NCBI GenBank assembly: GCA_026390015.1
Contig: JAPLGS010000138.1
Location: 19,145 to 83,144 of the forward strand
Source: Chloroflexota bacterium
GTDB lineage: Bacteria > Chloroflexota > Anaerolineae > Anaerolineales > Villigracilaceae
Reading direction: 5' to 3'
Length of the DNA: 64,000 bases
Of the stretch, positions 9,021-17,145 are shown piece by piece. The position numbers and the translations under genes were made by a program. Below the pieces are notes generated by a model. That model had not been told where the DNA came from, made no database searches, and worked only from the letters and a program-made list of their open reading frames with translations. Each line of letters begins with the position of its first letter. Positions within the stretch are counted from its first letter, which is position 1.

Positions 9021-9060
9021 AATAAAAACAAGTGCCGAGAGGGAGGCACCTGTTTTTATT
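9021..9060. terminator. Bidirectional terminator
   Basis: The arms ACAAGTGCC and GGCACCTGT (one G-T pair) are flanked by an A-tract on the left and TTTTTATTT on the right. It can serve the GGDEF gene (plus strand) and the gene 9056-9361 (minus strand), which converge here. A weaker inverted repeat (accgcca...tggcggt) lies just upstream at about 8939-8977. Confidence 0.75.
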
Positions 9061-9361
9061 TCCCCACAGCCTTTCGTGGTTGTCGTACTTTCAATTTTTC
9101 TCTCTGGGTCATAGCGAGTTGAGCACTTTCAATGTTCTCCAACCGATGATTGATACTCTCCATGCTTATTTTGAATACGTCCATGGAGTTCGAAATGCTT
9201 TCCATCAGTGGCGCGAACTTCGTGATCATTTCGATGTACTTACTCTCGCGGACGGCTGAGTTCTTGATAACCACCATGACGAGGAAGGCGCACAGTATCA
9301 TGACCACAAACGCTAATCCCAGTTCTCCTACCTGTACCCAGCTTGTTTCAATGTAGGGCAT
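9056..9361 (-). CDS. Small membrane protein with coiled coil, holin-like
   Basis: A 101-residue protein: a membrane helix at about 12-33 (VGELGLAFVVMILCAFLVMV), then a long amphipathic helix (IEMITKFAPLMESISNSMDV to HRLENIESAQLAM) and a basic tail. This layout, one N-terminal helix plus coiled coil, is like the small BhlA/UviB-type phage or bacteriocin-associated proteins, but identity is not proven. The Shine-Dalgarno (AGGAGAAAGGAG) is strong. A copy of the element's palindromic motif (9373-9392) lies just upstream of it. Confidence 0.55.
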   Translation of the reverse strand: MPYIETSWVQVGELGLAFVVMILCAFLVMVVIKNSAVRESKYIEMITKFAPLMESISNSMDVFKISMESINHRLENIESAQLAMTQREKLKVRQPRKAVGK

Positions 9362-9372
9362 CTCCTTTCTCC

Positions 9373-9392
9373 TATCTCCGACAACAGAAATT
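9373..9392 (-). repeat. Palindromic motif, site A
   Basis: The core TCTCCGACAACAGAAA belongs to the 20-bp motif family with consensus RGTNTCTGDYGTCGGAGACT. It lies immediately upstream of the Shine-Dalgarno of the gene starting at 9361 and directly after the stop of the weak frame 9392-9715. Confidence 0.75.
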
Positions 9393-9461
9393 TATGATGT
9401 GGCGAGGAAATCCTTTACGTCTTGCTTATTGCGTATGACTGTTTTCTTGGCTTGCCCATTA

Positions 9462-9481
9462 TGTCTCCGACAACAGAGAGT
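9462..9481 (-). repeat. Palindromic motif, site B
   Basis: The core TCTCCGACAACAGAGA shares 14 consecutive bases with site A. It is in the 9362-10078 non-coding stretch. Confidence 0.7.
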
Positions 9482-9490
9482 TTTATTAAC

Positions 9491-9510
9491 ACTCTCCGAC
9501 AAGCGCAGAT
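9491..9510 (-). repeat. Palindromic motif, site C (degenerate)
   Basis: TCTCCGACAAGCGCAGA keeps the left half of the motif and has a one-base longer, altered right half. It lies 29 bp from site B in the same direction. Confidence 0.5.
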
Positions 9511-9904
9511 ATGATAATTTGAACGTCCCATCTCCCACGTTGGAGTGGAGGGGATGCTTGAGGACACGGACGCTGGAGCTTTGCACCCCGCCACCGAGAA
9601 TGAAAACTGACCGAACCACTCCAGGGATGCCTTGTTGAGCAAAGCATTGGAGCGCCACAAAGAAGTCATACCAGTTCTCCCAGATCCTTTGAGTGGCGAG
9701 GCAGCTTGTCGTCAAATAATTAATATTAAGACGTCAGATCAGGCTATCGACCACAATGGAGTTTTGTGAACCGCCGGCCGAGAGGAGAAAGTAGTAGTCT
9801 CCTCGCCACCAATACTTACGCGATCAAGAGGGGCATTAGTGAATGGGGAAGTACCATCTCCTAGCACGTCTCCTCTTTATTAATGTTGCGCGAACACAAA
9901 TATT

Positions 9905-9924
9905 CGTCTCCGATGTCGGAGAGG
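9905..9924. repeat. Palindromic motif, site D
   Basis: TCTCCGATGTCGGAGA (9907-9922) is a near-perfect dyad. Its first 15 bases also occur at 4624-4638 inside a coding region. Confidence 0.7.
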
Positions 9925-9990
9925 CACAACACAATAAAGATATAGCAGGTCTTAAATGATAGGTTTGTTGCTCGATGAGCAAACTTTCAG

Positions 9991-10039
9991 AAAAAAGATA
10001 ACTGTGAACTGGTATGTTTCACTTCCAATCCACAGTTAT
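9991..10039 (-). terminator. Rho-independent terminator of the Prim-Pol operon
   Basis: On the minus strand ATAACTGTG and CACAGTTAT form a 9-bp stem followed by CTTTTTT. It lies 40 nt after the stop of the gene at 10079-11341. Confidence 0.8.
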
Positions 10040-10078
10040 CAAATTTTGGTTGTCTGAAAGAAAGCTTATGAAGCTTTG

Positions 10079-11341
10079 TTAACTGAGGTTGTATAGCGCT
10101 TTTCGTGTTCGGAATGCGACAAACCTTCTTGTCGCCAATCTGTACTTGGCCTTCTTTTTTTGATACTTTCCATCAACGCCATAAGACTTGGCAAGTCCAT
10201 CGAGTTTTTTCTTATCGCATGGCAGGACAATCCAAACCCCATTTTTCTTTTCGACAAGCCCTTCTTTTTCCATAATTTGAATACTCTTCTTGACTGTGGA
10301 ATAACCTCTTCCGGTTTCATCACTAATATCCTTCAGTGTCCTCCGTGGTCTTAATAATAACGAGCACAATATTTGTGCCGAAGATGGATTTAGAGCCGTC
10401 CGACTAAACAAATCATGGTTCAGTATTGGCAAAACCATATTTGCAATTTCGCTGGATACCATATTCGCCTCAAAAAATTTGAGATTAATTCCATAATGGT
10501 CGCTAAAGGAATTTGTTTTCACATAAAATAAAACACCCATTCTCACTAATTCTTTCAAGACTTTCCGTGCGGTTTTCTTGCTCATCGATGCCAAAAGCGA
10601 TATTTCACTGAGAGCGGCTCTGAAGTCATTTATCTGTTCGAGATCTGCTCTACGGAAGCATGCTATTATGACCTTCAGCAAACTTAATCCACCCTGCCCG
10701 GGCCAGCTCATACTCAACGCTGAAATAATGAGTTGGCGAATTAATTCATTTTTGATAAATATCCGAAGGTCCTGAGTTTGACTGATGTGTTTGGTTTGAA
10801 TTATTAATTGCGGAAATATTATTTTTATTTCTTCGTGGTTCACAATTGGAGGATGCATACCCTTGCGCTTTATCCAGGAGCAAATATCTCCATCTGGGCT
10901 CGAAGATGGGGGAGCAAGAATAATTCCCTGAGTTTGAATTGCATATGTTGATGTTTGGATACCTTGTGCTGTCCCATCTTCAAGATAAAGCCAAACGTGA
11001 TAATTTGACCCTTCTGTTGATACCCACTTGTCAAGCCCGTGGGAAGACCTAGAAAAGTCGGTGTAATCAGCTTTCGAAAAAAAATTGATAATAAATAAGT
11101 TGCCTGATTGAGGACCGAGTTCGACACCAACATTAAATTTTTTGTGCTTTGCTATTTTTACCATATCGGCTGGATGTTGGCTCACAAGATCAAGGAGGTT
11201 ACCATCCATCCGTTCATATCCACCATAAATTAAGGGGATCGCTTTTATGTTGCAGCTTAAGAACCTTGCTAATGCATCTTCCCTACTGTCGTATTTCCAA
11301 AGTGCCAGTAGTATTTCGTTTTCAGATATTTTACTTTTCAA
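10079..11341 (-). CDS. Primase-polymerase-like replication protein with winged-helix tail
   Basis: This 420-residue protein looks like a plasmid/phage replication initiator. Residues about 50-175 fit a bifunctional primase-polymerase (Prim-Pol) fold: NVGVELGPQSGNLFIINFF in place of the usual G..vG..sG..viDiD strand, then STEGSNYHVWLYL in place of TpsGg.H.yf, then IQTQGIILAPPSSSPDG, the conserved 'G.yvvaPPS..psG'. The metal-binding acidic pair is replaced by N-F-F, so polymerase activity is doubtful. The C-terminal half holds two winged-helix-like segments (ISLLASMSKKTARKVLKELV; LKDISDETGRGYSTVKKSIQ). It starts 2 nt after its upstream partner, with GAGAGG as ribosome site, and ends in a strong terminator. 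Confidence 0.6.
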   Translation of the reverse strand: MKSKISENEILLALWKYDSREDALARFLSCNIKAIPLIYGGYERMDGNLLDLVSQHPADMVKIAKHKKFNVGVELGPQSGNLFIINFFSKADYTDFSRSSHGLDKWVSTEGSNYHVWLYLEDGTAQGIQTSTYAIQTQGIILAPPSSSPDGDICSWIKRKGMHPPIVNHEEIKIIFPQLIIQTKHISQTQDLRIFIKNELIRQLIISALSMSWPGQGGLSLLKVIIACFRRADLEQINDFRAALSEISLLASMSKKTARKVLKELVRMGVLFYVKTNSFSDHYGINLKFFEANMVSSEIANMVLPILNHDLFSRTALNPSSAQILCSLLLRPRRTLKDISDETGRGYSTVKKSIQIMEKEGLVEKKNGVWIVLPCDKKKLDGLAKSYGVDGKYQKKKAKYRLATRRFVAFRTRKALYNLS

Positions 11342-11342
11342 A

Positions 11343-11771
11343 TTATTTCCTCTCGGCGATTGATTTTTGATACAGAAAATACTGTTTCGTGCTTTGACGT
11401 ATTCTGCTGAACTGTTCGGCGCTAAAAGTTATTCTGTACTGAGGTTTGCCGTTAACTTTTGAGACCTCATATTTGATAACATCCCGTTGCTTGCTGCCGA
11501 TCTTCAAACGTAAATCCCCAGTTGGTAATTTTGCGGCAAGTTGAAATAGTTTAGCAAGATGCTCGCTGTCTTCCAACGCCACTGCCTTCTTAGCAGCCTT
11601 AATGATTGTACGAAGATTGGAGAGTGAAGCGTGGCTGGCGTCAGCGGGTTCTAGGCCGGCTAGTTCGGCCCAGTCGACAACCTTCATCAAGTTTTTTTGG
11701 TCCGAAATCCACGTCTTGCTAGCTAATTTTGTGGGTGGTATTTTGGCTCGAACATCCATCCATGTAATCAT
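11343..11771 (-). CDS. Partner protein of the replication initiator, function unknown
   Basis: A 142-residue, mostly helical, basic protein (MITWMDVRAKIPPTKLASKT; LRTIIKAAKKAVALEDSEHL; FSAEQFSRIRQSTKQYFLYQ). No known domain is recognised. It is first in a two-gene operon with the Prim-Pol-like gene. A perfect 16-bp palindrome lies 14 nt upstream of its start, so the operon may be repressed there, perhaps by one of its own products. Confidence 0.6.
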   Translation of the reverse strand: MITWMDVRAKIPPTKLASKTWISDQKNLMKVVDWAELAGLEPADASHASLSNLRTIIKAAKKAVALEDSEHLAKLFQLAAKLPTGDLRLKIGSKQRDVIKYEVSKVNGKPQYRITFSAEQFSRIRQSTKQYFLYQKSIAERK

Positions 11772-11784
11772 TGCTTGCCTCCGT

Positions 11785-11800
11785 ATTCCGATATCGGAAT
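11785..11800. promoter_or_regulatory. Perfect 16-bp palindrome, likely operator (site E)
   Basis: ATTCCGATATCGGAAT is perfectly self-complementary and lies just upstream of the start at 11771. It resembles the core of the dispersed motif (CCGA..TCGG) but is A/T flanked, so it may be a related operator or a separate one. Confidence 0.6.
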
Positions 11801-12531
11801 TATAACAGACAATACGTCAATAGGTAATCGTTCTGCCATTTTTTTTCAGATTGGCAGTAGTAGTAATTACTGTCATACTCTATAGCTCTTCTTGAGCGTG
11901 GAAGCAGTGGAAAACAAGCCAACCTCCGCCCGCGATAGCGGGCTGCTCTTCGTAGTACGTTCTCCAGTACTAGCGTGTAATCCGAACAAGGTCAATAGAA
12001 CGATCCTTTTTTATAGAGGATTTTCTACTACGAATACAAGCCTCGCTATAGCCACGGGATGGAGGTAATTCAAGATCAAGGGTAGAAAACCACAATAATG
12101 GTTCGGAAATCGGGGAAATTGGTTCACAGAAACGAAAACTCCATCGTGCAGACCCTACACACTACTCCTCTCGGCTAAATTCCCGCTCCTGAGAAGACCC
12201 CTAAGGATGCCTGACGGCATATGGTTCATTGAACCTCCCTTCCAGAGAGGCTATTTGGAAAGAATTTAACATCCTCTGGACTAACTCCTCTCGGTAACAT
12301 CCATATGCTATATTCTCGGAGTATTCTAATAAATCTACGAAATCCTTCGTTGTCTATAAAGAGACTTGGAGTAGGTCAATTTCAAGAACAGGCCGAGAGG
12401 TGAAAGCACTTTCGTCAGAACCTTGCCGTCTCAGTAAGGCACACTGTGAATGATGGAACTGCTCAGTTATATCCTTTACTCAAGCACAGTCCCATATATG
12501 GTAATGTTGGAGAAGGAGAAATGAGTGGCGA

Positions 12532-12551
12532 GGTCTCTGACATCAGAAACT
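12532..12551. repeat. Palindromic motif, site F
   Basis: GGTCTCTGACATCAGAAACT is a clear dyad copy, preceded by the nonamer GTGGCGAGG, which also occurs in the other non-coding stretch. Confidence 0.7.
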
Positions 12552-12576
12552 ATCGTTTGCTAACGACACCAGTGTA

Positions 12577-12712
12577 ACTACGATGGAGAGGGGATATAAA
12601 AGAAGCGGCCACGTTCAAAATACTGAGCGCCAAAATAGCAAATATTTTTTCAAAACCGACTACCCATATCTCACCCTTCTCGGCAGAATTGCTCTACCTC
12701 CATCGTAGTCGG
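12577..12712 (+). repeat. Overlapping inverted repeats with alternative pairing
   Basis: CTCCATCGTAGT (12698-12709) is the exact reverse complement of ACTACGATGGAG (12577-12588). GTAGTCGG (12705-12712) is the reverse complement of CCGACTAC (12656-12663). The two partners compete for 12705-12709, so two alternative hairpins are possible. The spot lies about 220 nt upstream of the LuxR-type gene. Confidence 0.55.
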
Positions 12713-12931
12713 TAGGAAAAAATCAAAGGAAGCCAGGATCACCTCAGATAACGGATACCTGTGAACACGAAGATTGCCGGCTGCCGAAGCGGGATGGAGT
12801 TTGTCAGATCATAATTTGAAGCAAATCATGGATGGCGATTGACAACAATGATTACGAGTTCCTGTCCGATATGGAACAGTTGGTTTCCGCGCCTTGACGC
12901 TAGAACAAATGTTCTGTAGAATAGTCTCATC

Positions 12932-13357
12932 ATGTCTATCTGGAAACGCTTGCTTAGCCTGATAGACCGACGTCCTAACGCCCGCCCTCGGACCTTCCAG
13001 ATCAGTGATAGTGTCCACACTACATTGGTCACACTCGCACAACAACGAGGCCGCCCTGAAGATGATTTTGCCACTGAACTCCTGGCCGCTGGTCTCAAAC
13101 AACTCTACTCCACGGACGAGCTTTACCTGAAATGGGAAACTCTGACGGCACGCGAGAGGGAGGTGGCTGCGTTGATTTGCCTGGGGTATACCAATCGTCA
13201 AGCAGCAGCTAAGATGAATGTCGTGCCGCAAACAGTGAAATTCCACACACATCACATTTACGAGAAATATGGAATAAAAAGCCGATCCCAATTACAGCAA
13301 CTGCTCTCCGACTGGGATTGGAGTGAATGGAAGGATTACTGGAGGGACAAGGGGTAG
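12932..13357 (+). CDS. LuxR-type helix-turn-helix regulator
   Basis: The 141-residue protein carries a C-terminal GerE/LuxR DNA-binding domain at about 70-132: LTAREREVAALICLGYTNRQ, AAAKMNVVPQTVKFHTHHI, YEKYGIKSRSQL. The N-terminal 65 residues are short, basic and helical (FQISDSVHTTLVTLAQQRGR), with no receiver or ligand domain visible. It may act as a stand-alone transcription factor of the element and is one candidate for reading the repeated palindromes. It ends in its own terminator. Confidence 0.8.
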   Translation: MSIWKRLLSLIDRRPNARPRTFQISDSVHTTLVTLAQQRGRPEDDFATELLAAGLKQLYSTDELYLKWETLTAREREVAALICLGYTNRQAAAKMNVVPQTVKFHTHHIYEKYGIKSRSQLQQLLSDWDWSEWKDYWRDKG

Positions 13358-13426
13358 GCAGCGTGCGTACCTATACCGCTAAATGTGCATCCCTTCTAAA
13401 ACCTAGCCGTATCCTAGACCTGTTAC

Positions 13427-13451
13427 CTCACCATTGGTGAGTTTTCTTTTT
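13427..13451 (+). terminator. Rho-independent terminator
   Basis: CTCACC-ATT-GGTGAG followed by TTTTCTTTTT, 70 nt after the LuxR-type gene. Confidence 0.8.
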
Positions 13452-13476
13452 AAGAAAACACCTGTATCTTGTTGAC

Positions 13477-14001
13477 ATGAACATACTTCCCATCTTACAC
13501 ACCGGCAAGTTGATCCTTATCACCTCATCGCATGAGACACGCGAACAGATCACCGTCCTCACGGCAGAACTGGCATTGCGCGGCGCGGTGACTATTCTCG
13601 ATGGAGGTAACCGCTTCGCAGCGTATCAAACGATCCGCATGCTGCGAAGGAGAACGCACAACATTGAAGAAGCGGCCAACCGTATTTTCGTGCGGCGGGC
13701 GTTCACCTGTTACCAGATGCTGACGTTGTTGGAGAACTCCCCGTCCCTTCAGCAGCCCTACATCATCCTGGATATGTTCGCAACCTTCTATGATGAAAAT
13801 GTCCAACTAAAAGAAGCCGATAGGCTTTTGGATCGTTGCCTGGTTCAGCTTGATCGACTGCGGTTGACGGGTCCGGTGGTCATCACGATGAAGCCGCATC
13901 CCGATCGAGTATTTCTTTTTGAGCGTCTTCTTGCAAGGGCTGATCATATTTTTGAACTCGAAATTCCATATCCCGTAATCTCTCAGATGGCTCTTTTCTA
14001 A
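13477..14001 (+). CDS. RecA/RadA-like protein without a P-loop
   Basis: The 174 residues follow a RecA-fold order: strand GKLILITSS, helix, strand AVTILDGGNRF, RIFVRRAFTCYQMLTLL, the Walker B strand YIILDMFATFYD at about 89-100, and strand GPVVITMKPHPD. Where the Walker A loop should be there is TSSHETREQI, with no GxxxxGK[ST]. ATP hydrolysis is therefore unlikely. The product is followed at once (TAATG) by a helical protein gene and a B-family polymerase gene that also lacks a key residue, so the three probably form a structural complex. The length fits small RadA-like paralogues. The family call is from pattern only. Confidence 0.6.
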   Translation: MNILPILHTGKLILITSSHETREQITVLTAELALRGAVTILDGGNRFAAYQTIRMLRRRTHNIEEAANRIFVRRAFTCYQMLTLLENSPSLQQPYIILDMFATFYDENVQLKEADRLLDRCLVQLDRLRLTGPVVITMKPHPDRVFLFERLLARADHIFELEIPYPVISQMALF

Positions 14002-14264
14002 TGGGACGCACACTTCCTTCCATCACGCAGGAATTTCTACAAGAAGAAGCATCCTTCGCCAGGTTTCGGCGCGCCCTGCGCAGGAGCGATCAGATCGTGT
14101 TGGATGATCTATTTGCATTGGCACGCCAGCATCTTGCCGCCACTGTATATGCTTCCCACGCGCTGCCATTTGAGACGCTCCTGCTTTGTATGCTGCTTGA
14201 GGAGCACAAGGAAGTGATGAAGTTGAAACAACATATGGCGGCAAGCCGCATTGGCAATGAGTAA
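14001..14264 (+). CDS. Small helical protein of the RecA/PolB-like operon
   Basis: An 87-residue, highly helical protein (EEASFARFRRALRRSDQIVL; ETLLLCMLLEEHKEVMKLKQ). Its start shares bases with the stop of the RecA-like gene (TAATG), and its end overlaps the start of the polymerase gene (ATGAGTAA). The coupling suggests a fixed stoichiometry, perhaps as a bridging subunit. No family is recognised. Confidence 0.6.
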   Translation: MGRTLPSITQEFLQEEASFARFRRALRRSDQIVLDDLFALARQHLAATVYASHALPFETLLLCMLLEEHKEVMKLKQHMAASRIGNE

Positions 14265-16464
14265 TGAGCTTCACGGATGGTTACTGGACATCCTGCCAAA
14301 CGAGCAAGGCTTGACGATATGGATACTGGGAGAAGATGGGAAACGCCACGCGCTGTCCCATGACTTTCCGATCGCCTTTTATGCAGCAGGGCCGGCAGAA
14401 CAATTGCGGAGGCTTTGGAAGTGGCTGCAACAGCAACCTGAAAATCCAAAACTATCCCGTGAAGAGAGACGCGATCTTTTTGCTGGAAGTATTCCTGTCC
14501 TGGCTGTGGAACTGACTTATCCATCAGATTTAACTCCACTCTTCAATCGGACATCCCAGGAATTCCCAGATCTCATCTATTACAACGCCGACATCCCGAT
14601 ATCCTTGCGATACATTGCGCGGTATGGAGTATTTCCACTGGCCGACTGCGAGATCAAGATCGATCCGTCAGGACACGTTACAGATATTCGCTCCACCCAA
14701 TCTCCGTGGGAAATTGACCTGCCACTACCGCCACTGACCATTCTCGGCCTCGAGCCTGAATGTGATCCGTTCCATGCCGCGCCAACCAAAGTATTTATCC
14801 AGACGCCAAAGGCTCATTTCTCACTAGACCTGGAACCTGCCCGCGCATTCATGATTGGATTACGAGCAATCTTTATTCGCCATGATCCTGACCTTCTGCT
14901 CACGGCATGGGGTGATACCTGGCTGTTACCAAAACTCCTTCAGATGTCCAAGGAGACCGGAATTGACCTGCCCCTCAACCGCGATCCAGATCAGTCCATC
15001 AAGCACCGGGAAGCGCGGACATACTACGCTTATGGACAAGTCATCCATCGAGGTAAGCAGGTTCTTCTGGCGGGCCGCTGGCACATCGACATCCACAATG
15101 CCGTGATGTATCACGACTACGGATTGGAAGGGGTTTGGGAATTGGCGCGGGTGACCGGACTGCCTGTGCAGACCGTGGCGCGGGTATCGCCAGGGACAGG
15201 CATATCCTCCATGCAGATCGTCACAGCGCTCAAGGAAGGAGTGTTGGTTCCCTGGCACAAGCAGCAAGCCGAACATACCAAATCGATCATGGACTTGATC
15301 CACGCAGATATGGGCGGGCTGGTCTTTCAACCGACCATCGGCCTGCACAAAGATGTGGCTGAGATCGATTTCATTTCGATGTATCCAAGCGTCATGGCGC
15401 GTTTCAATATTTCACCTGAGACGATCCTGCCCGGCATACGCGACCAGAACACCGATCTGCCGGCAACATCAACCGAGCAGGGTCTTATTCCCAAGACACT
15501 GGAGCCATTGCTCAGGAAACGGATCGCGATCAAGATGCAGTTACTCACCATGTCCAAATGGGATATGCGCTACAAGAGTTACAAGGCTCGATCAGCAGCT
15601 CACAAATGGTTGCTTGTGACCTGCTTCGGTTATCTCGGATATAAGAATGCGCGCTTTGGAAAGATCGAGGCGCATGAGGCTGTCACGGCCTACGGGAGGG
15701 AGGCGCTGCTGAGAGCCAAGGAAGCGGCTGAAGATATGGGATTTACTGTCCTGCACATGTACGTGGATGGATTGTGGGTTCAGAAAAAAGGATCAAACAA
15801 GGTACAAGATCTCCAACCATTGCTGGATGAAATACTAAATCGCACCGGCCTGCCAATTGCGCTGGATGGCATCTACCGCTGGATCTCTTTCCTGCCATCT
15901 CGGCTAAACAAAAATGTGCCTGTGGCAAATCGTTATTTTGGCGTGTTTCAAAGCGGCGAAGTCAAGTGTCGCGGCATTGAACTCAGGCGGCACGATACGC
16001 CCAAGTTCATTTCTGAAATTCAAAATGAAGTGTTGGAAATTCTGGCTCGATCCCCTGACGTTGAACATATCTTTGAATACCTGCCAAAGATCCAATCCCT
16101 GATCGATGGCAAACTTTATGATCTGCGACATCAGCGTATCCCACTTGAAAAGCTGATCGTGCGCCAGACACTCAGCCGGCCTGTGAACGAGTATCGCGTT
16201 CCCTCTCCAGCGGCCACAGCCGCCAAACAACTGGAAGAGGTCGGGAAGTTCCTAAGGCCAGGACAAACCGTGATGTTTATTTATATACTTGGCGTGCCAG
16301 GTGTATACGCATGGGACTTGGAACAAACCCTTGATCCCAAAACAATCGATGTCAACATTTACAAAAAGCTGCTGGACCGAGCCATGGAGACAGTGATGCT
16401 GCCCTTTGTGTCAATTCAAGCCCAACCATTTTTGCCATTGTTAGTGTCTGGCGCCGGAGACTGA
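14257..16464 (+). CDS. B-family DNA polymerase homologue, probably inactivated
   Basis: The 735-residue protein has the B-family layout. Motif A is intact at about 371 (EIDFISMYPSVM). Motif B is altered (KWLLVTCFGYLGYKNARFG where Kx3NSxYG is usual). Motif C at about 502 reads YVDGLW in place of YxDTDS: the first Asp is kept and the second, which binds catalytic metal, is Leu. The N-terminal exonuclease motifs are not recognisable. Families of inactivated B polymerases are known in archaea with a few bacterial relatives, and this protein may belong there. ATG 14257 overlaps the upstream stop; TTG 14251 is an alternative. The last codons lie in a palindromic motif copy (site G). Confidence 0.75.
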   Translation: MSNELHGWLLDILPNEQGLTIWILGEDGKRHALSHDFPIAFYAAGPAEQLRRLWKWLQQQPENPKLSREERRDLFAGSIPVLAVELTYPSDLTPLFNRTSQEFPDLIYYNADIPISLRYIARYGVFPLADCEIKIDPSGHVTDIRSTQSPWEIDLPLPPLTILGLEPECDPFHAAPTKVFIQTPKAHFSLDLEPARAFMIGLRAIFIRHDPDLLLTAWGDTWLLPKLLQMSKETGIDLPLNRDPDQSIKHREARTYYAYGQVIHRGKQVLLAGRWHIDIHNAVMYHDYGLEGVWELARVTGLPVQTVARVSPGTGISSMQIVTALKEGVLVPWHKQQAEHTKSIMDLIHADMGGLVFQPTIGLHKDVAEIDFISMYPSVMARFNISPETILPGIRDQNTDLPATSTEQGLIPKTLEPLLRKRIAIKMQLLTMSKWDMRYKSYKARSAAHKWLLVTCFGYLGYKNARFGKIEAHEAVTAYGREALLRAKEAAEDMGFTVLHMYVDGLWVQKKGSNKVQDLQPLLDEILNRTGLPIALDGIYRWISFLPSRLNKNVPVANRYFGVFQSGEVKCRGIELRRHDTPKFISEIQNEVLEILARSPDVEHIFEYLPKIQSLIDGKLYDLRHQRIPLEKLIVRQTLSRPVNEYRVPSPAATAAKQLEEVGKFLRPGQTVMFIYILGVPGVYAWDLEQTLDPKTIDVNIYKKLLDRAMETVMLPFVSIQAQPFLPLLVSGAGD
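16443..16462. repeat. Palindromic motif, site G
   Basis: AGTGTCTGGCGCCGGAGACT codes for the last residues of the polymerase homologue. Its final T is the first base of the stop codon TGA. Confidence 0.8.
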
Positions 16465-16521
16465 CGAATTAGTTCTCCTTGCAATATCAACCAAGTCAGG
16501 TACCGACAGGGTTGATACTCA

Positions 16522-17127
16522 TTACGAAGAGCTATTTGAATTTACACGTATTTGGCTTACCAGACGTTCCAACTCCTCTAGTAATGGCCCATGCACGCCT
16601 GCCGTTTTGAATGCGCCAACAGCACTTTCGTAATACCAAATCTGGTCTTCCCTGCCGGCATTAAAACGCTTCCAGAGATCCTCGCCCAAACGTTGATGGT
16701 CGCTATAGATCGCCCGCGCATTATCAACCTTATCCGCCAGTGTGACGCGCAGCAGTTCAGGTTTGGATGTACGGATATGAGCAAGATAGTTTTCCTTGCG
16801 CTCACGCCAGAGTGGCTTGACGCCACCCCTATACTCAGCGGGAGTATCAGTGGATAACTCAACGATCTTGAGTACCTTTTCCCCGAACAATTGGCCTATC
16901 TCTTCCCGGCTGGTTTCATCGGGTTTATCTTCAAGCGCATCGTGCAGTAAGGCTGCGATCGCCTCATCTTCGTCCCCTCCATCCTGTTGGGCCAAGGCGC
17001 AAACTTCCAGCAAATGCGCCATATAGGGCACACTACTCGCTTTTCTTGCATCGCGGCCATGGAGCTTGAAAGTAAATTGAAGCGCTTGATATAAACGTTC
17101 GGTGATCTGATCAGCTTTATCTGACAT
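16522..17127 (-). CDS. HD-domain hydrolase, RelA/SpoT hydrolase-like
   Basis: The 201-residue protein has an HD fold at about 15-150: HGRDARKASSVPYMAHLLEV, AIAALLHDALEDKPDET (the HD pair) and VTLADKVDNARAI (the late Asp-containing helix). It is the size and pattern of small stand-alone (p)ppGpp hydrolase-like proteins, but lacks any synthetase domain. The substrate is unproven and could be another nucleotide. It starts 18 nt after the frameshifted gene 17146-17461 and converges on the polymerase homologue. Confidence 0.75.
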   Translation of the reverse strand: MSDKADQITERLYQALQFTFKLHGRDARKASSVPYMAHLLEVCALAQQDGGDEDEAIAALLHDALEDKPDETSREEIGQLFGEKVLKIVELSTDTPAEYRGGVKPLWRERKENYLAHIRTSKPELLRVTLADKVDNARAIYSDHQRLGEDLWKRFNAGREDQIWYYESAVGAFKTAGVHGPLLEELERLVSQIRVNSNSSS

Positions 17128-17145
17128 AAGTAACCTTCCTTTTAT

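Larger units (their letters stand above)
9362..10078. other. Non-coding stretch with four palindromic sites
   Basis: No convincing gene is visible in 717 nt. It holds four copies of the 20-bp palindromic motif, the nonamer GTGGCGAGG at about 9400 and 9695 and its reverse complement near 9800, a GAGGAGA/TCTCCTC hairpin near 9780-9800 and the terminator of the Prim-Pol gene. A minus-strand frame of 107 codons (9392-9715) is open and ends right beside the first motif copy. It has weak coding character and may be a decayed gene. Confidence 0.5.
11772..12931. other. Non-coding region rich in inverted repeats, possible origin
   Basis: No credible gene is visible in 1160 nt between the divergent replication operon and the LuxR-type gene. 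It contains the perfect palindrome at 11785, a CCCGC-GATA-GCGGG hairpin near 11930, TAGTAC/GTACTA near 11957-11976, GGTTC-ATT-GAACC near 12223-12235, two near-copies of CTCCTCTCGGNTAA (about 12166 and 12285), a copy of the palindromic motif at 12532 and overlapping inverted repeats at 12577-12712. Placement beside a replication initiator suggests an origin or control region. This is inference. Confidence 0.45.

Noticed and set aside
9392..9715. Minus-strand frame of 107 codons as a gene
   Set aside because: Composition and lack of any recognisable motif are weak, and it contains two of the repeats. At most it is a decayed gene.
9362..12931. A diversity-generating retroelement or group II intron in the non-coding stretches
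   Set aside because: No reverse transcriptase, template repeat or intron domain V/VI is visible in the window.
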